From contig NZ_AP023355.1 in the NCBI RefSeq assembly GCF_016865425.1, positions 248,001 to 312,000 of the forward strand: DNA of 64,000 nucleotides, read 5' to 3'. Shown piece after piece: positions 43,019-50,737 of the stretch (its first letter is position 1; every line of letters starts with the position of its first letter). The notes under the pieces are model-generated. The model was not told where the DNA came from and did not search any database. It saw only the letters and a program-made list of their open reading frames with translations. The position numbers and the translations under genes were made by a program. This DNA comes from Actinocatenispora thailandica. GTDB taxonomy: Bacteria; Actinomycetota; Actinomycetes; Mycobacteriales; Micromonosporaceae.

Positions 43019-44070
43019 TGAGCGAGTCCACAGTAGACGGTTCGGTGCCGGTTGCCGGCGACGGCAGCGGCATCCGGGGTCGCGGCATCGTCAAGACGTT
43101 CAAGGCGCGCGGCAACGTGCTCGCCGGGTCGACGGTGCAGGCGCTGCGCGGCGTCGACTTTCACATCCCACCCGGCGGCGCGGCGTCGTTCATCGGCGAG
43201 TCCGGGTGCGGCAAGACCACGCTGGGGCGCATCCTGGCCGGGCTGGAGGACTACGACGCGGGCACCCTGTCGGTCAACGGCGTGGACCTGACGGCGCTGT
43301 CCAAGCGCAAGCGGGACCCGTACTTCCGGCGGATCCAGATGATCCACCAGGACCCGTACTCGGCGCTCAACCCCACCCGCACCGTCGATGCGATCCTGAC
43401 CGACCCGCTGACCCTGCGGGCCAGGCAGACCGGCCGGCCGAAGTCGTGGATCGCGAAGCGGCAGCGCGAGGTGCTGTCGCTGGTCGGGCTGGAGCCGGAC
43501 TACGTCCTGTCCCGCTACCCGCACCAGCTGTCCGGCGGGATGCGGCAGCGGGTGGTGATCGCGCGGGCGCTCACCGTCGACCCGGAGGCGCTGGTCGCCG
43601 ACGAGGCGGTGTCGATGATCGACGTGTCGCTGCGGCTGGGCATCCTGCGGCTGCTGCGGGAACTGCGGGAGACCGTCGGGGTCAGCGTCCTGTTCATCAC
43701 GCACGACGTGGCCACCGCCCGCTACATCGGCGCGGACGGCGACCTGTACGTGATCTACCGCGGGGAGATCATCGAGCGTGGCCCGACCGAGACGATCATC
43801 GCCGACCCGGTCCACCCGTACACCCAGTGCCTGCTGTCCGCGATTCCGGTGCTGCACGGCCTGGAGGTACCGGGGGCGGACCGGTTGACGCCGACCGAGC
43901 CGCTGGCCGACACGCAGTCCGACAGCGGCTGCCTGTTCGCGGCGCGCTGCCCGTTCGCCACCGACCGGTGCCGCACCGAGCGCCCCGAGCTGGCGCACCA
44001 CGGCGACACCGCCCAACTGCACGCCTGCTTCTACCCGGAGCAGCGCCAGGTGGTAGCGGTCTCCGCATGA
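43018..44070 (+). CDS. ABC transporter ATP-binding protein, DppF type
   Basis: A 350-residue ATPase, the partner of the preceding one. Walker A is GESGCGKTT, the signature QLSGGMRQRVVI, and Walker B is LVADEAVSMIDVS, where the usual DEPVSALD is altered. The C-terminal Cys cluster is CLFAARCPFATDRC. GAGGGGG precedes ATG 43018; GTG 43015 is an alternative. It closes the importer operon; an inverted repeat follows. Confidence 0.9.
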   Translation: MSESTVDGSVPVAGDGSGIRGRGIVKTFKARGNVLAGSTVQALRGVDFHIPPGGAASFIGESGCGKTTLGRILAGLEDYDAGTLSVNGVDLTALSKRKRDPYFRRIQMIHQDPYSALNPTRTVDAILTDPLTLRARQTGRPKSWIAKRQREVLSLVGLEPDYVLSRYPHQLSGGMRQRVVIARALTVDPEALVADEAVSMIDVSLRLGILRLLRELRETVGVSVLFITHDVATARYIGADGDLYVIYRGEIIERGPTETIIADPVHPYTQCLLSAIPVLHGLEVPGADRLTPTEPLADTQSDSGCLFAARCPFATDRCRTERPELAHHGDTAQLHACFYPEQRQVVAVSA

Positions 44071-44104
44071 CCCCGCCCGCGTTGACCCCGCCCACTCCGC
44101 CCGC

Positions 44105-44165
44105 GTTGATCATGGTGTTGTCTGCTTCGGTAAGCGCTTGCCATGCGGATGACACCATGATCAAC
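44105..44165. repeat. intergenic inverted repeat enclosing a LacI-operator-like palindrome
   Basis: GTTGATCATGGTGT (44105-44118) pairs perfectly with ACACCATGATCAAC (44152-44165), flanked by CCCCGCCC on the left and GGGGCGGGG on the right. The loop contains GGTAAGCGCTTGCC (44129-44142), centred on the perfect palindrome AAGCGCTT, which resembles LacI-family operators. It lies between the importer operon and the signal peptidase gene and could end transcription, act as a repeated extragenic element, or bind a repressor. Confidence 0.65.
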
Positions 44166-44247
44166 GGGGCGGGGTCGGACGAGACTGACAGAGAACTCCC
44201 AGCCGGGCGGTCGCGGCTACGTCGGGTCGCTGCCGTATTCTCCCAGC

Positions 44248-44925
44248 GTGTCCAAGGCTGAGTCGAAGCACGCCGAGTCCGAGCGCGCCGGATCCAAGCG
44301 CGCCGGGTCCTGGCTGCGCGAGCTGATCATCCTGGTGGTGGTCGCCGTGGTGGTCGCCTTCGGCGTCCGCACCTTCATCGCCGCGTCGTTCTACATCCCG
44401 TCCGGTTCGATGGAGCACACGCTCGACATCCACGACCGGGTCCTGGTGTACAAGCTCGGCTACCGCTTCCACGAGCCGCACCGCGGCGACATCGTGGTGT
44501 TCAAGGCGCCGCACCAGTGGGCCGAGGAGACCGGCGACGGTGGCGACTGGATCAAGCGGGTCATCGCCGTCGGCGGCGACAAGGTGGCGTACGACGACGC
44601 CAAGGGGCGCATCACCGTCAACGGCACCGCGATCAACGAGCCGTACATCTACCACAACGCGCAGGGCGTGCAGGACCCGCCGAGCGAGGCGCCGTTCTCG
44701 GTGACGGTGCCGAAGGGCCGGCTGTGGCTGATGGGCGACCACCGGTCCAACTCGTCCGACTCGCGGGAGCACTACCTGCAGAGTCACAACGTGATGCTGT
44801 CGACGGTGCCGGAGTCCTCGGTCGTCGGTCGCGCGTTCGCCACCTACTGGCCGCTGAACCGGATGACCTGGCTGTCCGCCCCGTCGAGCTTCGCCTCCGT
44901 CCCCGACCCCCGCGCCGCCAAGTAG
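44248..44925 (+). CDS. lepB: signal peptidase I
   Basis: A 225-residue type I signal peptidase. A charged N-terminal tail of about 25 residues precedes one membrane helix (LIILVVVAVVVAFGVRTFI). The catalytic Ser is in YIPSGSMEHTL, the Lys in DWIKRVIAVGGD, and the conserved box VPKGRLWLMGDHRSNSSDSR follows. TATTCT (44236-44241) ends six bases before GTG 44248, so the mRNA is probably leaderless. Essential for releasing exported proteins such as those encoded elsewhere in this window. Confidence 0.93.
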   Translation: MSKAESKHAESERAGSKRAGSWLRELIILVVVAVVVAFGVRTFIAASFYIPSGSMEHTLDIHDRVLVYKLGYRFHEPHRGDIVVFKAPHQWAEETGDGGDWIKRVIAVGGDKVAYDDAKGRITVNGTAINEPYIYHNAQGVQDPPSEAPFSVTVPKGRLWLMGDHRSNSSDSREHYLQSHNVMLSTVPESSVVGRAFATYWPLNRMTWLSAPSSFASVPDPRAAK

Positions 44926-44931
44926 CGCCGA

Positions 44932-44956
44932 TCCCGCCGGCCGCGCGCCGGCGGGA
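44932..44956. terminator. hairpin between convergent genes
   Basis: A perfect 10-bp stem TCCCGCCGGC / GCCGGCGGGA (44932-44941 with 44947-44956) with a CGCGC loop separates lepB from the deacetylase gene. Confidence 0.75.
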
Positions 44957-44972
44957 CCCCGGGCCGAGCCGG

Positions 44973-45863
44973 TCACCGCGCCGCCGGCTGCAGGACCGTC
45001 CGGCGGTAGTGCTGGGCGATCTCGTCGCTGGTGGCCAGCCACACGTCCGGCTGCGCGGCCAGGAACGCGAGCGCCTGGTCCAGGTACTTCGCCCGGAACG
45101 GCTGACCGGTCACGAACGGGTGCAGCGCCAGGGCCATCACCCGCCCACTGTCCGCCGCGTCGGCACGCAACTGCTCGTACTGGTCGCGGACGATCTGGAC
45201 GAACTCGGGGCCGGTCGTGCTCTTGCGGCCGAAGAGCATCAGGTCGTTGAGCTCCACCGAGTAGGGCACCCCGAGCATCCCGGGCACCCGCAGCGGGTAC
45301 GGCTGGTCGTCGTTGGTCCAGTCCAGCACGTAGTCCAGGCCCAACTCGGAGAGCAGCTGCGGGGTACGGAACGTCTCGGTGAGCCCCGGCCCCATCCAGC
45401 CGTGCGGCCGGCGCCCGGTGGCCGTCGCGATCGTGTCCACCACCTCGGTCAGTACCCGCCGTTCGGCCTGCTCGGTGAGGTCGGTGTGCAGGATCGAGTT
45501 GGTCTGGCCGTGCGCGAGGAACGCCCAGTCGCGGCTGACCCCGGCGCGGACGATCTGCGGGTACTCGGTGGCGGCCATCGAGTTGAGCAGCGCGCTGGCC
45601 CGGATGCCGTGCCGGTCCAGGATGTCGATGATCCGCCAGATCCCGACCCGGCTGCCGTAGTCGCGCCAGCCGTGGTTGAGGGCGTCCGGCTGGAGTTCGG
45701 CGGTACCCGGCCAGATGCTGGTGGACGGTCGGCCGAGCAGGAAGTGCTCGATGTTGAGCCCGAGGTAGAAGGCCACCCGGGCGCCGCCGGGCCAGCGGAT
45801 CGTCGGGCGTTCGGTGATGGGGCTGTACTCGTACGGCAGCAGCGCCGCCTCGTCGTTCGTCAT
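44973..45863 (-). CDS. polysaccharide deacetylase-like (PuuE/allantoinase-type) hydrolase
   Basis: A 296-residue NodB-fold protein without signal peptide. YSPITERPTIRWPGGARVAFYLGLNIEHF at the start and HGWMGPGLTETFRTPQLL mid-protein match the cytoplasmic PuuE/allantoinase branch. The classical metal Asp-Asp pair is not seen clearly, so activity is uncertain. -10 TACCGT (45870-45875 on the minus strand) ends six bases from the ATG, and TTGAAC lies 20 bases further upstream: the long spacer typical of MerR-controlled promoters. The MerR gene is divergent and adjacent. Confidence 0.78.
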   Translation of the reverse strand: MTNDEAALLPYEYSPITERPTIRWPGGARVAFYLGLNIEHFLLGRPSTSIWPGTAELQPDALNHGWRDYGSRVGIWRIIDILDRHGIRASALLNSMAATEYPQIVRAGVSRDWAFLAHGQTNSILHTDLTEQAERRVLTEVVDTIATATGRRPHGWMGPGLTETFRTPQLLSELGLDYVLDWTNDDQPYPLRVPGMLGVPYSVELNDLMLFGRKSTTGPEFVQIVRDQYEQLRADAADSGRVMALALHPFVTGQPFRAKYLDQALAFLAAQPDVWLATSDEIAQHYRRTVLQPAAR

Positions 45864-45916
45864 GACCAGACGGTAGAAGCTAACATCAGTGTCAGGTTCA
45901 ACCCGCGGGAGGTGTG
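45864..45916 (-). promoter_or_regulatory. MerR-type promoter with elongated spacer
   Basis: Read on the minus strand, TTGAAC is followed by a 20-nt spacer and TACCGT. Within the spacer the imperfect dyad AACCTGACA / TGTTAGCTT (7 of 9 pairs) is centred as in MerR-family operators, where the regulator twists the overlong spacer to allow transcription. The gap also holds the merR ribosome site GGGAGG. Confidence 0.6.
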
Positions 45917-46276
45917 ATGCGCATCGGCGAGCTGTCCCGGCGCACCGGCGTCAGCGAACGTTCCCTGCGGTACTACGAGCAGCAGCGGTTGCTCGCCGCC
46001 GACCGCACCGCCGGTGGCCAGCGCGACTATCCGGAGCGGGCCGTCGATCGGGTGGTGCTCATCCAGCACCTGTTCGCCGCCGGCCTGCACAGCCGGAAGA
46101 TCGCGCAACTGCTGCCGTGCATGCGGGACACCGACGGCGGCCCGGCGGTCACCGCGACGCCGCGACTGGTCGCCGACCTGGCCGCCGAGCGCGACCGGAT
46201 CGACCGGCTGATGACCGAGCTGGCCACCTCGCGCCAGATCCTCGACGAGGTGATCGCTACGGCGTCCGGCGGGTAG
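45917..46276 (+). CDS. MerR-family transcriptional regulator
   Basis: A 119-residue regulator. RIGELSRRTGVSERSLRYYEQQRLL is the MerR winged HTH, and a C-terminal coiled coil (LAAERDRIDRLMTELATSRQILDEVI) mediates dimerisation. There is no long effector domain; one Cys (LLPCMRD) might sense redox state or metal. It probably controls the divergent deacetylase gene through the 20-nt-spacer promoter between them. ATG 45917 is used with GGGAGG before it. Confidence 0.88.
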   Translation: MRIGELSRRTGVSERSLRYYEQQRLLAADRTAGGQRDYPERAVDRVVLIQHLFAAGLHSRKIAQLLPCMRDTDGGPAVTATPRLVADLAAERDRIDRLMTELATSRQILDEVIATASGG

Positions 46277-46296
46277 CTGCCGCCCGCCGAGCTGCC

Positions 46297-46360
46297 GGAG
46301 CCCGCCGCTCGGCCGTCGAGCCGCCGGAGTCCGCCGCTCGGCCGTCGAGCCGGAGTCGGG
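46297..46360 (+). repeat. short tandem repeat after the merR gene
   Basis: Units beginning GGAG(C/T)CCGCCGCTCGG start at 46297 and 46326, with a partial copy at 46352 (periods 29 and 26 nt). It lies between the convergent merR and Nudix genes. Confidence 0.75.
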
Positions 46361-46443
46361 CCGGCCGGTACGGGCGGTGGGAGCCGGCGCGGCGGAAGGC
46401 CGCGCTCGGGCAGCGCGGGACGTGACCCGGAGCGCCGGGCGGC

Positions 46444-46878
46444 TCAGCCGATCGCCCAGCCGTACCGGAGCAGCGGGGTGCCGGCGGCGACCTCGTGCAG
46501 CGCGGCGGTGACGTAGGCGACGGTGTCGGCCGGCGGGTCGGCCGCGTCGACCCAGCACAGCTCGGCGCACTTGGCCGGCTCGCCGATCGCCGGGGTGCCG
46601 TCCCAGCGCGGTACCTCGAAGAACAGGTCGAGGTACTCGTGGTCGCCGGCGGTCTCCGGCGCGCGGTGCGCGACCAGGGCCAGCCGGCACGCGTCGGGGT
46701 CGACCGCGATCGTCAGCTCCTCGCGCAGCTCGCGGGCCAGCGCGCTGGCCACGTCCTCGTTGCCGTCGACGTGCCCGGCCGGCACGCACAGCTCGCCGTC
46801 GTGGTAGCCGGACCCGGCCCGCCGCATCAGCAGCAACCGATCGCCGTCCCGCAGCAGCCCGTAGACCGCCACCACCAT
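46444..46878 (-). CDS. Nudix hydrolase
   Basis: A 144-residue nucleoside-diphosphate-X hydrolase. The Nudix box is complete: GHVDGNEDVASALARELREELTI, fitting GX5EX7REUXEEXGU. The N-terminus is VVAVYGLLRDGDRLLLMRR. The substrate could be an oxidised nucleotide, ADP-ribose or a sugar nucleotide. ATG 46878 follows AGGAGA by ten bases; a much longer in-frame extension has shadow-like composition and is rejected. Confidence 0.87.
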   Translation of the reverse strand: MVVAVYGLLRDGDRLLLMRRAGSGYHDGELCVPAGHVDGNEDVASALARELREELTIAVDPDACRLALVAHRAPETAGDHEYLDLFFEVPRWDGTPAIGEPAKCAELCWVDAADPPADTVAYVTAALHEVAAGTPLLRYGWAIG

Positions 46879-46931
46879 CCGGAACCGTTCTCCTGGCACC
46901 GGCCGAACGTACCGCCCGGCTACGACAGGCT

Positions 46932-47198
46932 TTACCGGCGCCCGCCGGCTGTCACGTCGCGGACGAACGCGCCGAACGCGGCCGGCGACACCACCAGGAC
47001 CGGCCCCGCCGGATCCTTCGAGTCCCGTACCGCGGCCCACCCCGCCCCGTCCGCCACCTCGACGCAGGCGTTCGCCCCGGTCGACCTACTGGACTTCCGC
47101 CAGGTTGTGCCAGCAGCGACCTCGACGCAGTTGTCGGCGCCGCCGGAGCTGCGGCTGGACTTCCGCCAAGAGGTACTGGTCAGATCTGGCACGAGCAT
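46932..47198 (-). CDS. DUF397 protein with doubled motif
   Basis: An 88-residue protein of the actinomycete DUF397 family. The family motif WRKSSRSxGxxxCVEVA occurs twice in a row (residues 11-27 and about 33-49) before the conserved C-terminal VRDSKDPAGPVLVVSPAAFGAFV. DUF397 genes nearly always lie beside a DUF5753 HTH gene, as here, and act with it in developmental or antitoxin-like regulation (WhiJ-type pairs). It starts 15 nt after the regulator stop. Confidence 0.87.
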   Translation of the reverse strand: MLVPDLTSTSWRKSSRSSGGADNCVEVAAGTTWRKSSRSTGANACVEVADGAGWAAVRDSKDPAGPVLVVSPAAFGAFVRDVTAGGRR

Positions 47199-47213
47199 GG
47201 CGAAGTCTCCGCT

Positions 47214-48056
47214 CTAGCTGAGGTCGCGAATGCGTCTCATGAGCATCCGTTGCGTCGTCGGCTTGTCGGTTCCGGACGCCATCAGCTTATTGCAGACGTA
47301 TCCGTAGACTTCGATGTCCTCGGGCTGGTCGATGTACACCGAGTCCGTCAGCCACTCGACGTAAGCGAATGTGGCCGCGAGGTCGATCATGCGGAACATC
47401 GCGAAGGAGGTGCCGAGAGCCGCATGACCACCCGCCTCGTACGGGATGAGCTGGATGCAGACGTTCTCTTGCTTGTTCAGCGTGTGTAGATGCAGCAACT
47501 GTTCGCGAATCACGTCGGCACCACCCACCGCGCGATGCAAGACGGCTTCGCCGAGCATGATCCAGATCTTGAACGAGGGGTCGTTCACGCGCTCCTGTCG
47601 ACCCAGCCGAGTCGCGACGGCGTCGTCGACTGAGCCTGGCGGAACTGTTTTGGGAGATGTTCGGAGCAGCGCGTGTGCGTAATCCTCCGTCTGCAGCAGA
47701 CCGGGAACAAGCTCCCCGTTGTAGATCTTGACTTCGTCGGCGACGGCTTCGAGGGCGATGTAGGTCTCCGCCCAGTCGGGGACGTCGAGTCTGAAACCGC
47801 GGCGCCGGGCCTCGTCGCCCAGGGCGCGCAGCCGTTCCGCGTGGTCGTCCGGCGTCTCGTACAGCTTGAGCAGCACGTCGACCTCGGCGGCCTTGAGGCT
47901 CGCGGCGCCGCGTTCGAACCGGGAGAGCCGGGATGGATTGACGCGCAACGCTTTCGCCGCGTCCTTCGACTGGAGTCCGGCGGCCTCCCGCAACCGTCGC
48001 ATCTGGAGACCGAACCGGATCCGCATGACCCGACGTTGAACGCCTTCCGACGTCAC
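47214..48056 (-). CDS. XRE-family regulator with DUF5753 domain (WhiJ-like)
   Basis: A 280-residue regulator. The N-terminal HTH is LQMRRLREAAGLQSKDAAKAL...NPSRLSRFERG; the rest is the DUF5753 domain (YNGELVPGLLQTEDYAHALL and IQLIPYEAGGHAALGTSFAMF). It pairs with the DUF397 gene downstream. GTG 48056 is chosen, nine bases from GAGGGG; ATG 48065 touches that site and TTG 48095 lies in the operator. Its GC content is visibly lower than in neighbouring genes, suggesting acquisition by transfer. Confidence 0.87.
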   Translation of the reverse strand: MTSEGVQRRVMRIRFGLQMRRLREAAGLQSKDAAKALRVNPSRLSRFERGAASLKAAEVDVLLKLYETPDDHAERLRALGDEARRRGFRLDVPDWAETYIALEAVADEVKIYNGELVPGLLQTEDYAHALLRTSPKTVPPGSVDDAVATRLGRQERVNDPSFKIWIMLGEAVLHRAVGGADVIREQLLHLHTLNKQENVCIQLIPYEAGGHAALGTSFAMFRMIDLAATFAYVEWLTDSVYIDQPEDIEVYGYVCNKLMASGTDKPTTQRMLMRRIRDLS

Positions 48057-48090
48057 GACCGACATCCCCTCAGATGGTCTACCGCTAATA

Positions 48091-48100
48091 GGCAATTGCC
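48091..48100. promoter_or_regulatory. palindromic operator GGCAATTGCC
   Basis: GGCAATTGCC is a perfect 10-bp palindrome, extended on both sides by imperfect complementarity (CTAATA left, GTTAAG right). It lies 35 nt upstream of the XRE start, overlapping its likely promoter (TATTAG on the minus strand), and would suit autorepression by that HTH protein. Confidence 0.55.
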
Positions 48101-48184
48101 GTTAAGCTACCATCCGTCCAACAGATGACGGATCGTAGCGGTGTCGGTTCTATTGGTACCGCGCAAGTCGGGAGGGGTCGGGCA

Positions 48185-48556
48185 ATGGCGCTGCGGTTCG
48201 GGTACACGTTGATGCGGGTGCGGCCGGCGGACGACGGAACGCACTACGACGACGTCGCGGTCGAGGAGTTCAGCGTGGACAGCGACGACGAGCTGCGCGA
48301 ACGCAAGCTCGCACTGCACGACTGGGCGACCGCGCGGCTCGCCGACCTGCGCCCCGAGCTGTCGCTGTTCTACGCGGTCTACAGCACCCTGGACGAGGAC
48401 GGCAACACCGGCTGGCCGTTCGGTACCGAGCACATCGTCTGGGACGAGACCCACGAGGTCGTCCCGTCCCGCTGGGAACTTCAGCGCAGGGGCACGAGCA
48501 GCCACCAGGACGTTCTTCCGCCGACCTCGGCCGAGCCGGTCGCCGCGATCGGGTGA
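48185..48556 (+). CDS. hypothetical protein
   Basis: A 123-residue protein I do not recognise. It is acidic and soluble with no signal or membrane segment; it starts MALRFGYTLMRVRPADDG and contains YDDVAVEEFSVDSDDELRERK and GWPFGTEHIVWDETHE. Codon use and the Shine-Dalgarno GGGAGGGG before ATG 48185 support a real gene. It is divergent from the XRE/DUF397 pair and could be an accessory of it. Confidence 0.7.
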   Translation: MALRFGYTLMRVRPADDGTHYDDVAVEEFSVDSDDELRERKLALHDWATARLADLRPELSLFYAVYSTLDEDGNTGWPFGTEHIVWDETHEVVPSRWELQRRGTSSHQDVLPPTSAEPVAAIG

Positions 48557-48643
48557 TCGATCGCGACCGCCGCCGACCGGCCCGATCGGCCTTCTGCCGG
48601 AACGGATCGGTCTAGTGTCGATGGCGCGAGGGGAGTGATCACG

Positions 48644-49057
48644 GTGGCGACGGTGCGGTACCTGGTGGACGACGTCGACGCGGCGATCGCCTTCTACTGC
48701 GGGTGGCTCGGCTTCCGCGAGGTGATGCATCCGGCGCCGCCGTTCGCGATGCTGATCCGCGGCGATCTGCGCTTCCTGCTCGTCGCACCGGTCACCACGG
48801 ACCAGGCGGGCGGCGGCTCGCGCCCGATGGCCGACGGCACGGTCCAGACGCCGGGCGGCTGGAACCGCATCGTGCTGGAGGTCGACGACCTGGATGCGGA
48901 AGTCGCCCGGCTGCGAGCCGCCAGCGTACCGTTCCGGGCCGGCCCGGTTACCGGCATCGGCGGCCGGCAGGCGCTCGTCCAGGACCCCGCCGGCAACCTC
49001 GTCGAACTCTTCCAGCCCAGCATCCCCGAAGCCCACGAGTCCGCGGCCGGACGCTGA
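48644..49057 (+). CDS. VOC/glyoxalase-fold protein
   Basis: A 137-residue vicinal-oxygen-chelate protein. VRYLVDDVDAAIAFYCGWLGF and the C-terminal QDPAGNLVELFQP are typical; the metal Glu is in the last motif, but the first-strand His is replaced, so it may bind rather than catalyse. Relatives include bleomycin-type resistance proteins and dioxygenases. GTG 48644 follows GAGGGGA at good distance; GTG 48635 overlaps that site. Confidence 0.82.
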   Translation: MATVRYLVDDVDAAIAFYCGWLGFREVMHPAPPFAMLIRGDLRFLLVAPVTTDQAGGGSRPMADGTVQTPGGWNRIVLEVDDLDAEVARLRAASVPFRAGPVTGIGGRQALVQDPAGNLVELFQPSIPEAHESAAGR

Positions 49058-49100
49058 GCGCCGGCGCCGGCAGGCGGTGCGCGGGCCGGGCGTACCGGGG

Positions 49101-50189
49101 TCAGGTCAGGGTGTGGCGCAGGGCGGTGACGCGGTCTGCGGCGGCGACGAACGTGTCGTGGTCGAGGGTGCCGTCGTCCAGCGCGGCGCTCAACGCGTCG
49201 GCGGCTGAGTCGCCGGCATTCTCGCTGGTGCACAGGATGAGATCCATCCCGGCGCCGGCCGCCAACACCGAACGGTTGCCGACGGAACCGTACGACGACA
49301 GGGCTCCGGCGCCGATCGAGTCGGTGACGGTGACGCCGCCGAAGCCGAGCCGGCCGCGCAGCTCGCCGCCGACGATCGTGCTGGACAGCCCGGCCGGGCG
49401 GGACGCGTCCAGGCTCGGATAGACCGCCCAGGAACACATCACCAGCTTGACGCCGGCGGAGAGCGACGCCGCGTACGCCGCTTCGTCCACCGACCGCAGC
49501 GTGCTGGCCGAGACGTTCAGCGTGACCGGCCTGCTGTCGGTGTTCTGCCGGGAGGTCGCCGCGCCGAGGCCCGGGAAGTGCTTGGCGGTCGCAGCCACCC
49601 CGGTCGCCTGCTGGGCACCGACGAACGCGCCGCCGCAGTCGTCGCAGACGCCGGCGTCCATGCTGTACGACCGGCCGTACTCGTCCAGGAAGTCGCCGGC
49701 CGACCGGTACACGCCGAGCACCGGGGCCAGGTTGAGGTTCATCCCGACGCCGGCCAGGTTGCGCCCGGCGCCGGTACCCGCGTCGCGCGCCGCGCCGGTC
49801 GGGTCGCTGGACGCCCCGATCTGCTTCTCCGACTCGTTCGGCGCGCCGGGCAGCCGGCGGACCTGACCGCCCTCCTGGTCGGTGAGCAGCAGCAGCGGGG
49901 CGTCGATCGGGCTCTCGGCCGCGGCGTCGCGCAGCCGGCTGATCACCGACGCGATCTGGGACTCGGAGGAGATGTTGCCGCCGAAGAAGAGCACCCCGGC
50001 GGTACCGCCGGAGCTGATCGTGGCCAGCAGCGAGTCGGGCGGGGTGAGCCCGGAGTACGAGTGGATGACGCGCTGGCCGGCGAGGACCTGGGAGCTGGCG
50101 GCCCGTGCCGGCCGGGACCTGGACAGTAGTACCGGGCCGGCGGCGGCCAGCCCCGCGGCGGTGAGCAGCGAACGTCGGGTGACGGACAT
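49101..50189 (-). CDS. Tat-exported GH3 beta-N-acetylhexosaminidase
   Basis: A 362-residue exported enzyme. The N-terminus SVTRRSLLTAAGLAAAGPVLL is a twin-arginine signal. The GH3 motifs are LLLTDQEGGQVRRLPGAP, KHFPGLGAATSRQNTDSRP and GGVTVTDSIGAGALSS with the nucleophile Asp; the general-acid His position of NagZ is less clear here. It probably trims N-acetylhexosamine from peptidoglycan or chitin outside the cell, complementing the cytoplasmic GH3 enzyme at 36.6 kb. GAGGAGG precedes ATG 50189. Confidence 0.87.
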   Translation of the reverse strand: MSVTRRSLLTAAGLAAAGPVLLSRSRPARAASSQVLAGQRVIHSYSGLTPPDSLLATISSGGTAGVLFFGGNISSESQIASVISRLRDAAAESPIDAPLLLLTDQEGGQVRRLPGAPNESEKQIGASSDPTGAARDAGTGAGRNLAGVGMNLNLAPVLGVYRSAGDFLDEYGRSYSMDAGVCDDCGGAFVGAQQATGVAATAKHFPGLGAATSRQNTDSRPVTLNVSASTLRSVDEAAYAASLSAGVKLVMCSWAVYPSLDASRPAGLSSTIVGGELRGRLGFGGVTVTDSIGAGALSSYGSVGNRSVLAAGAGMDLILCTSENAGDSAADALSAALDDGTLDHDTFVAAADRVTALRHTLT

Positions 50190-50260
50190 GGCGGCCTCCT
50201 CGGTACGGAATGCGCGTTGCAGTCGAAATCTACCGATGTAGGCCGCTGAATTGAAGCTTT

Positions 50261-50665
50261 TCATCGCATTCGTAGTGATTCGCCTGGCCGGTCGGAGGCG
50301 CCATGGCCGCAGCCGAGGGCCGGCACGGCGAGCGAGCGCAGACCGAGCCGGTCGGTCGTGGTGACCAGGTCGGTCAGGCCCGCCTCGATGTCGGACAGTC
50401 GGGACACCGAGCGCCAGTGCCGTTTGGTCGGAAAGTTGATCACGTACCGCGGGCCGGTGCCGGCGCCGATCGCCCACACGTGCATCCGGCCCACCGCGAG
50501 CCGGCCTTCCTGCGCGGCCTGCCGGTAGTCGCGGTACATCTCCGGGAACGCCTGCCGGAAAGCGAGTGCCAGGCCCTTGCCCATGACGCCGACCGTGTTG
50601 ACGGGGTTGACCAGCGCCTCGACGTCCGCGGTCAACAGGTCGCCGCGCGCCACGGTGATCGTCAT
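50261..50665 (-). CDS. truncated DarG-like macro-domain protein
   Basis: A 134-residue macro domain of the DarG type (ADP-ribose removal from DNA). It shows ARGDLLTADVEALVNPVNTVG, VMGKGLALAFRQAFPE, INFPTKRHWR and the catalytic-loop VPALGCGHG. It then departs from the family: instead of the final helix and the DarG C-terminal domain it ends ASDRPGESLRMR. No DarT toxin gene is adjacent. It is either a minimal solitary antitoxin or a remnant cut at its 3' end, next to a low-GC junction (50190-50280). Confidence 0.75.
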   Translation of the reverse strand: MTITVARGDLLTADVEALVNPVNTVGVMGKGLALAFRQAFPEMYRDYRQAAQEGRLAVGRMHVWAIGAGTGPRYVINFPTKRHWRSVSRLSDIEAGLTDLVTTTDRLGLRSLAVPALGCGHGASDRPGESLRMR

Positions 50666-50737
50666 GCGCCCGTCGTACCAGCCGGGTCCGACATCCCGGC
50701 CGCTCCAGTTCGGACGTCGGTCCGTGGGCGCGGTCGG

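Noticed and set aside
44973-45863. Chitin or peptidoglycan deacetylase belonging to the amino-sugar island
   Set aside because: It lacks a signal peptide and the clear metal triad, resembles the PuuE branch, and has its own MerR control.
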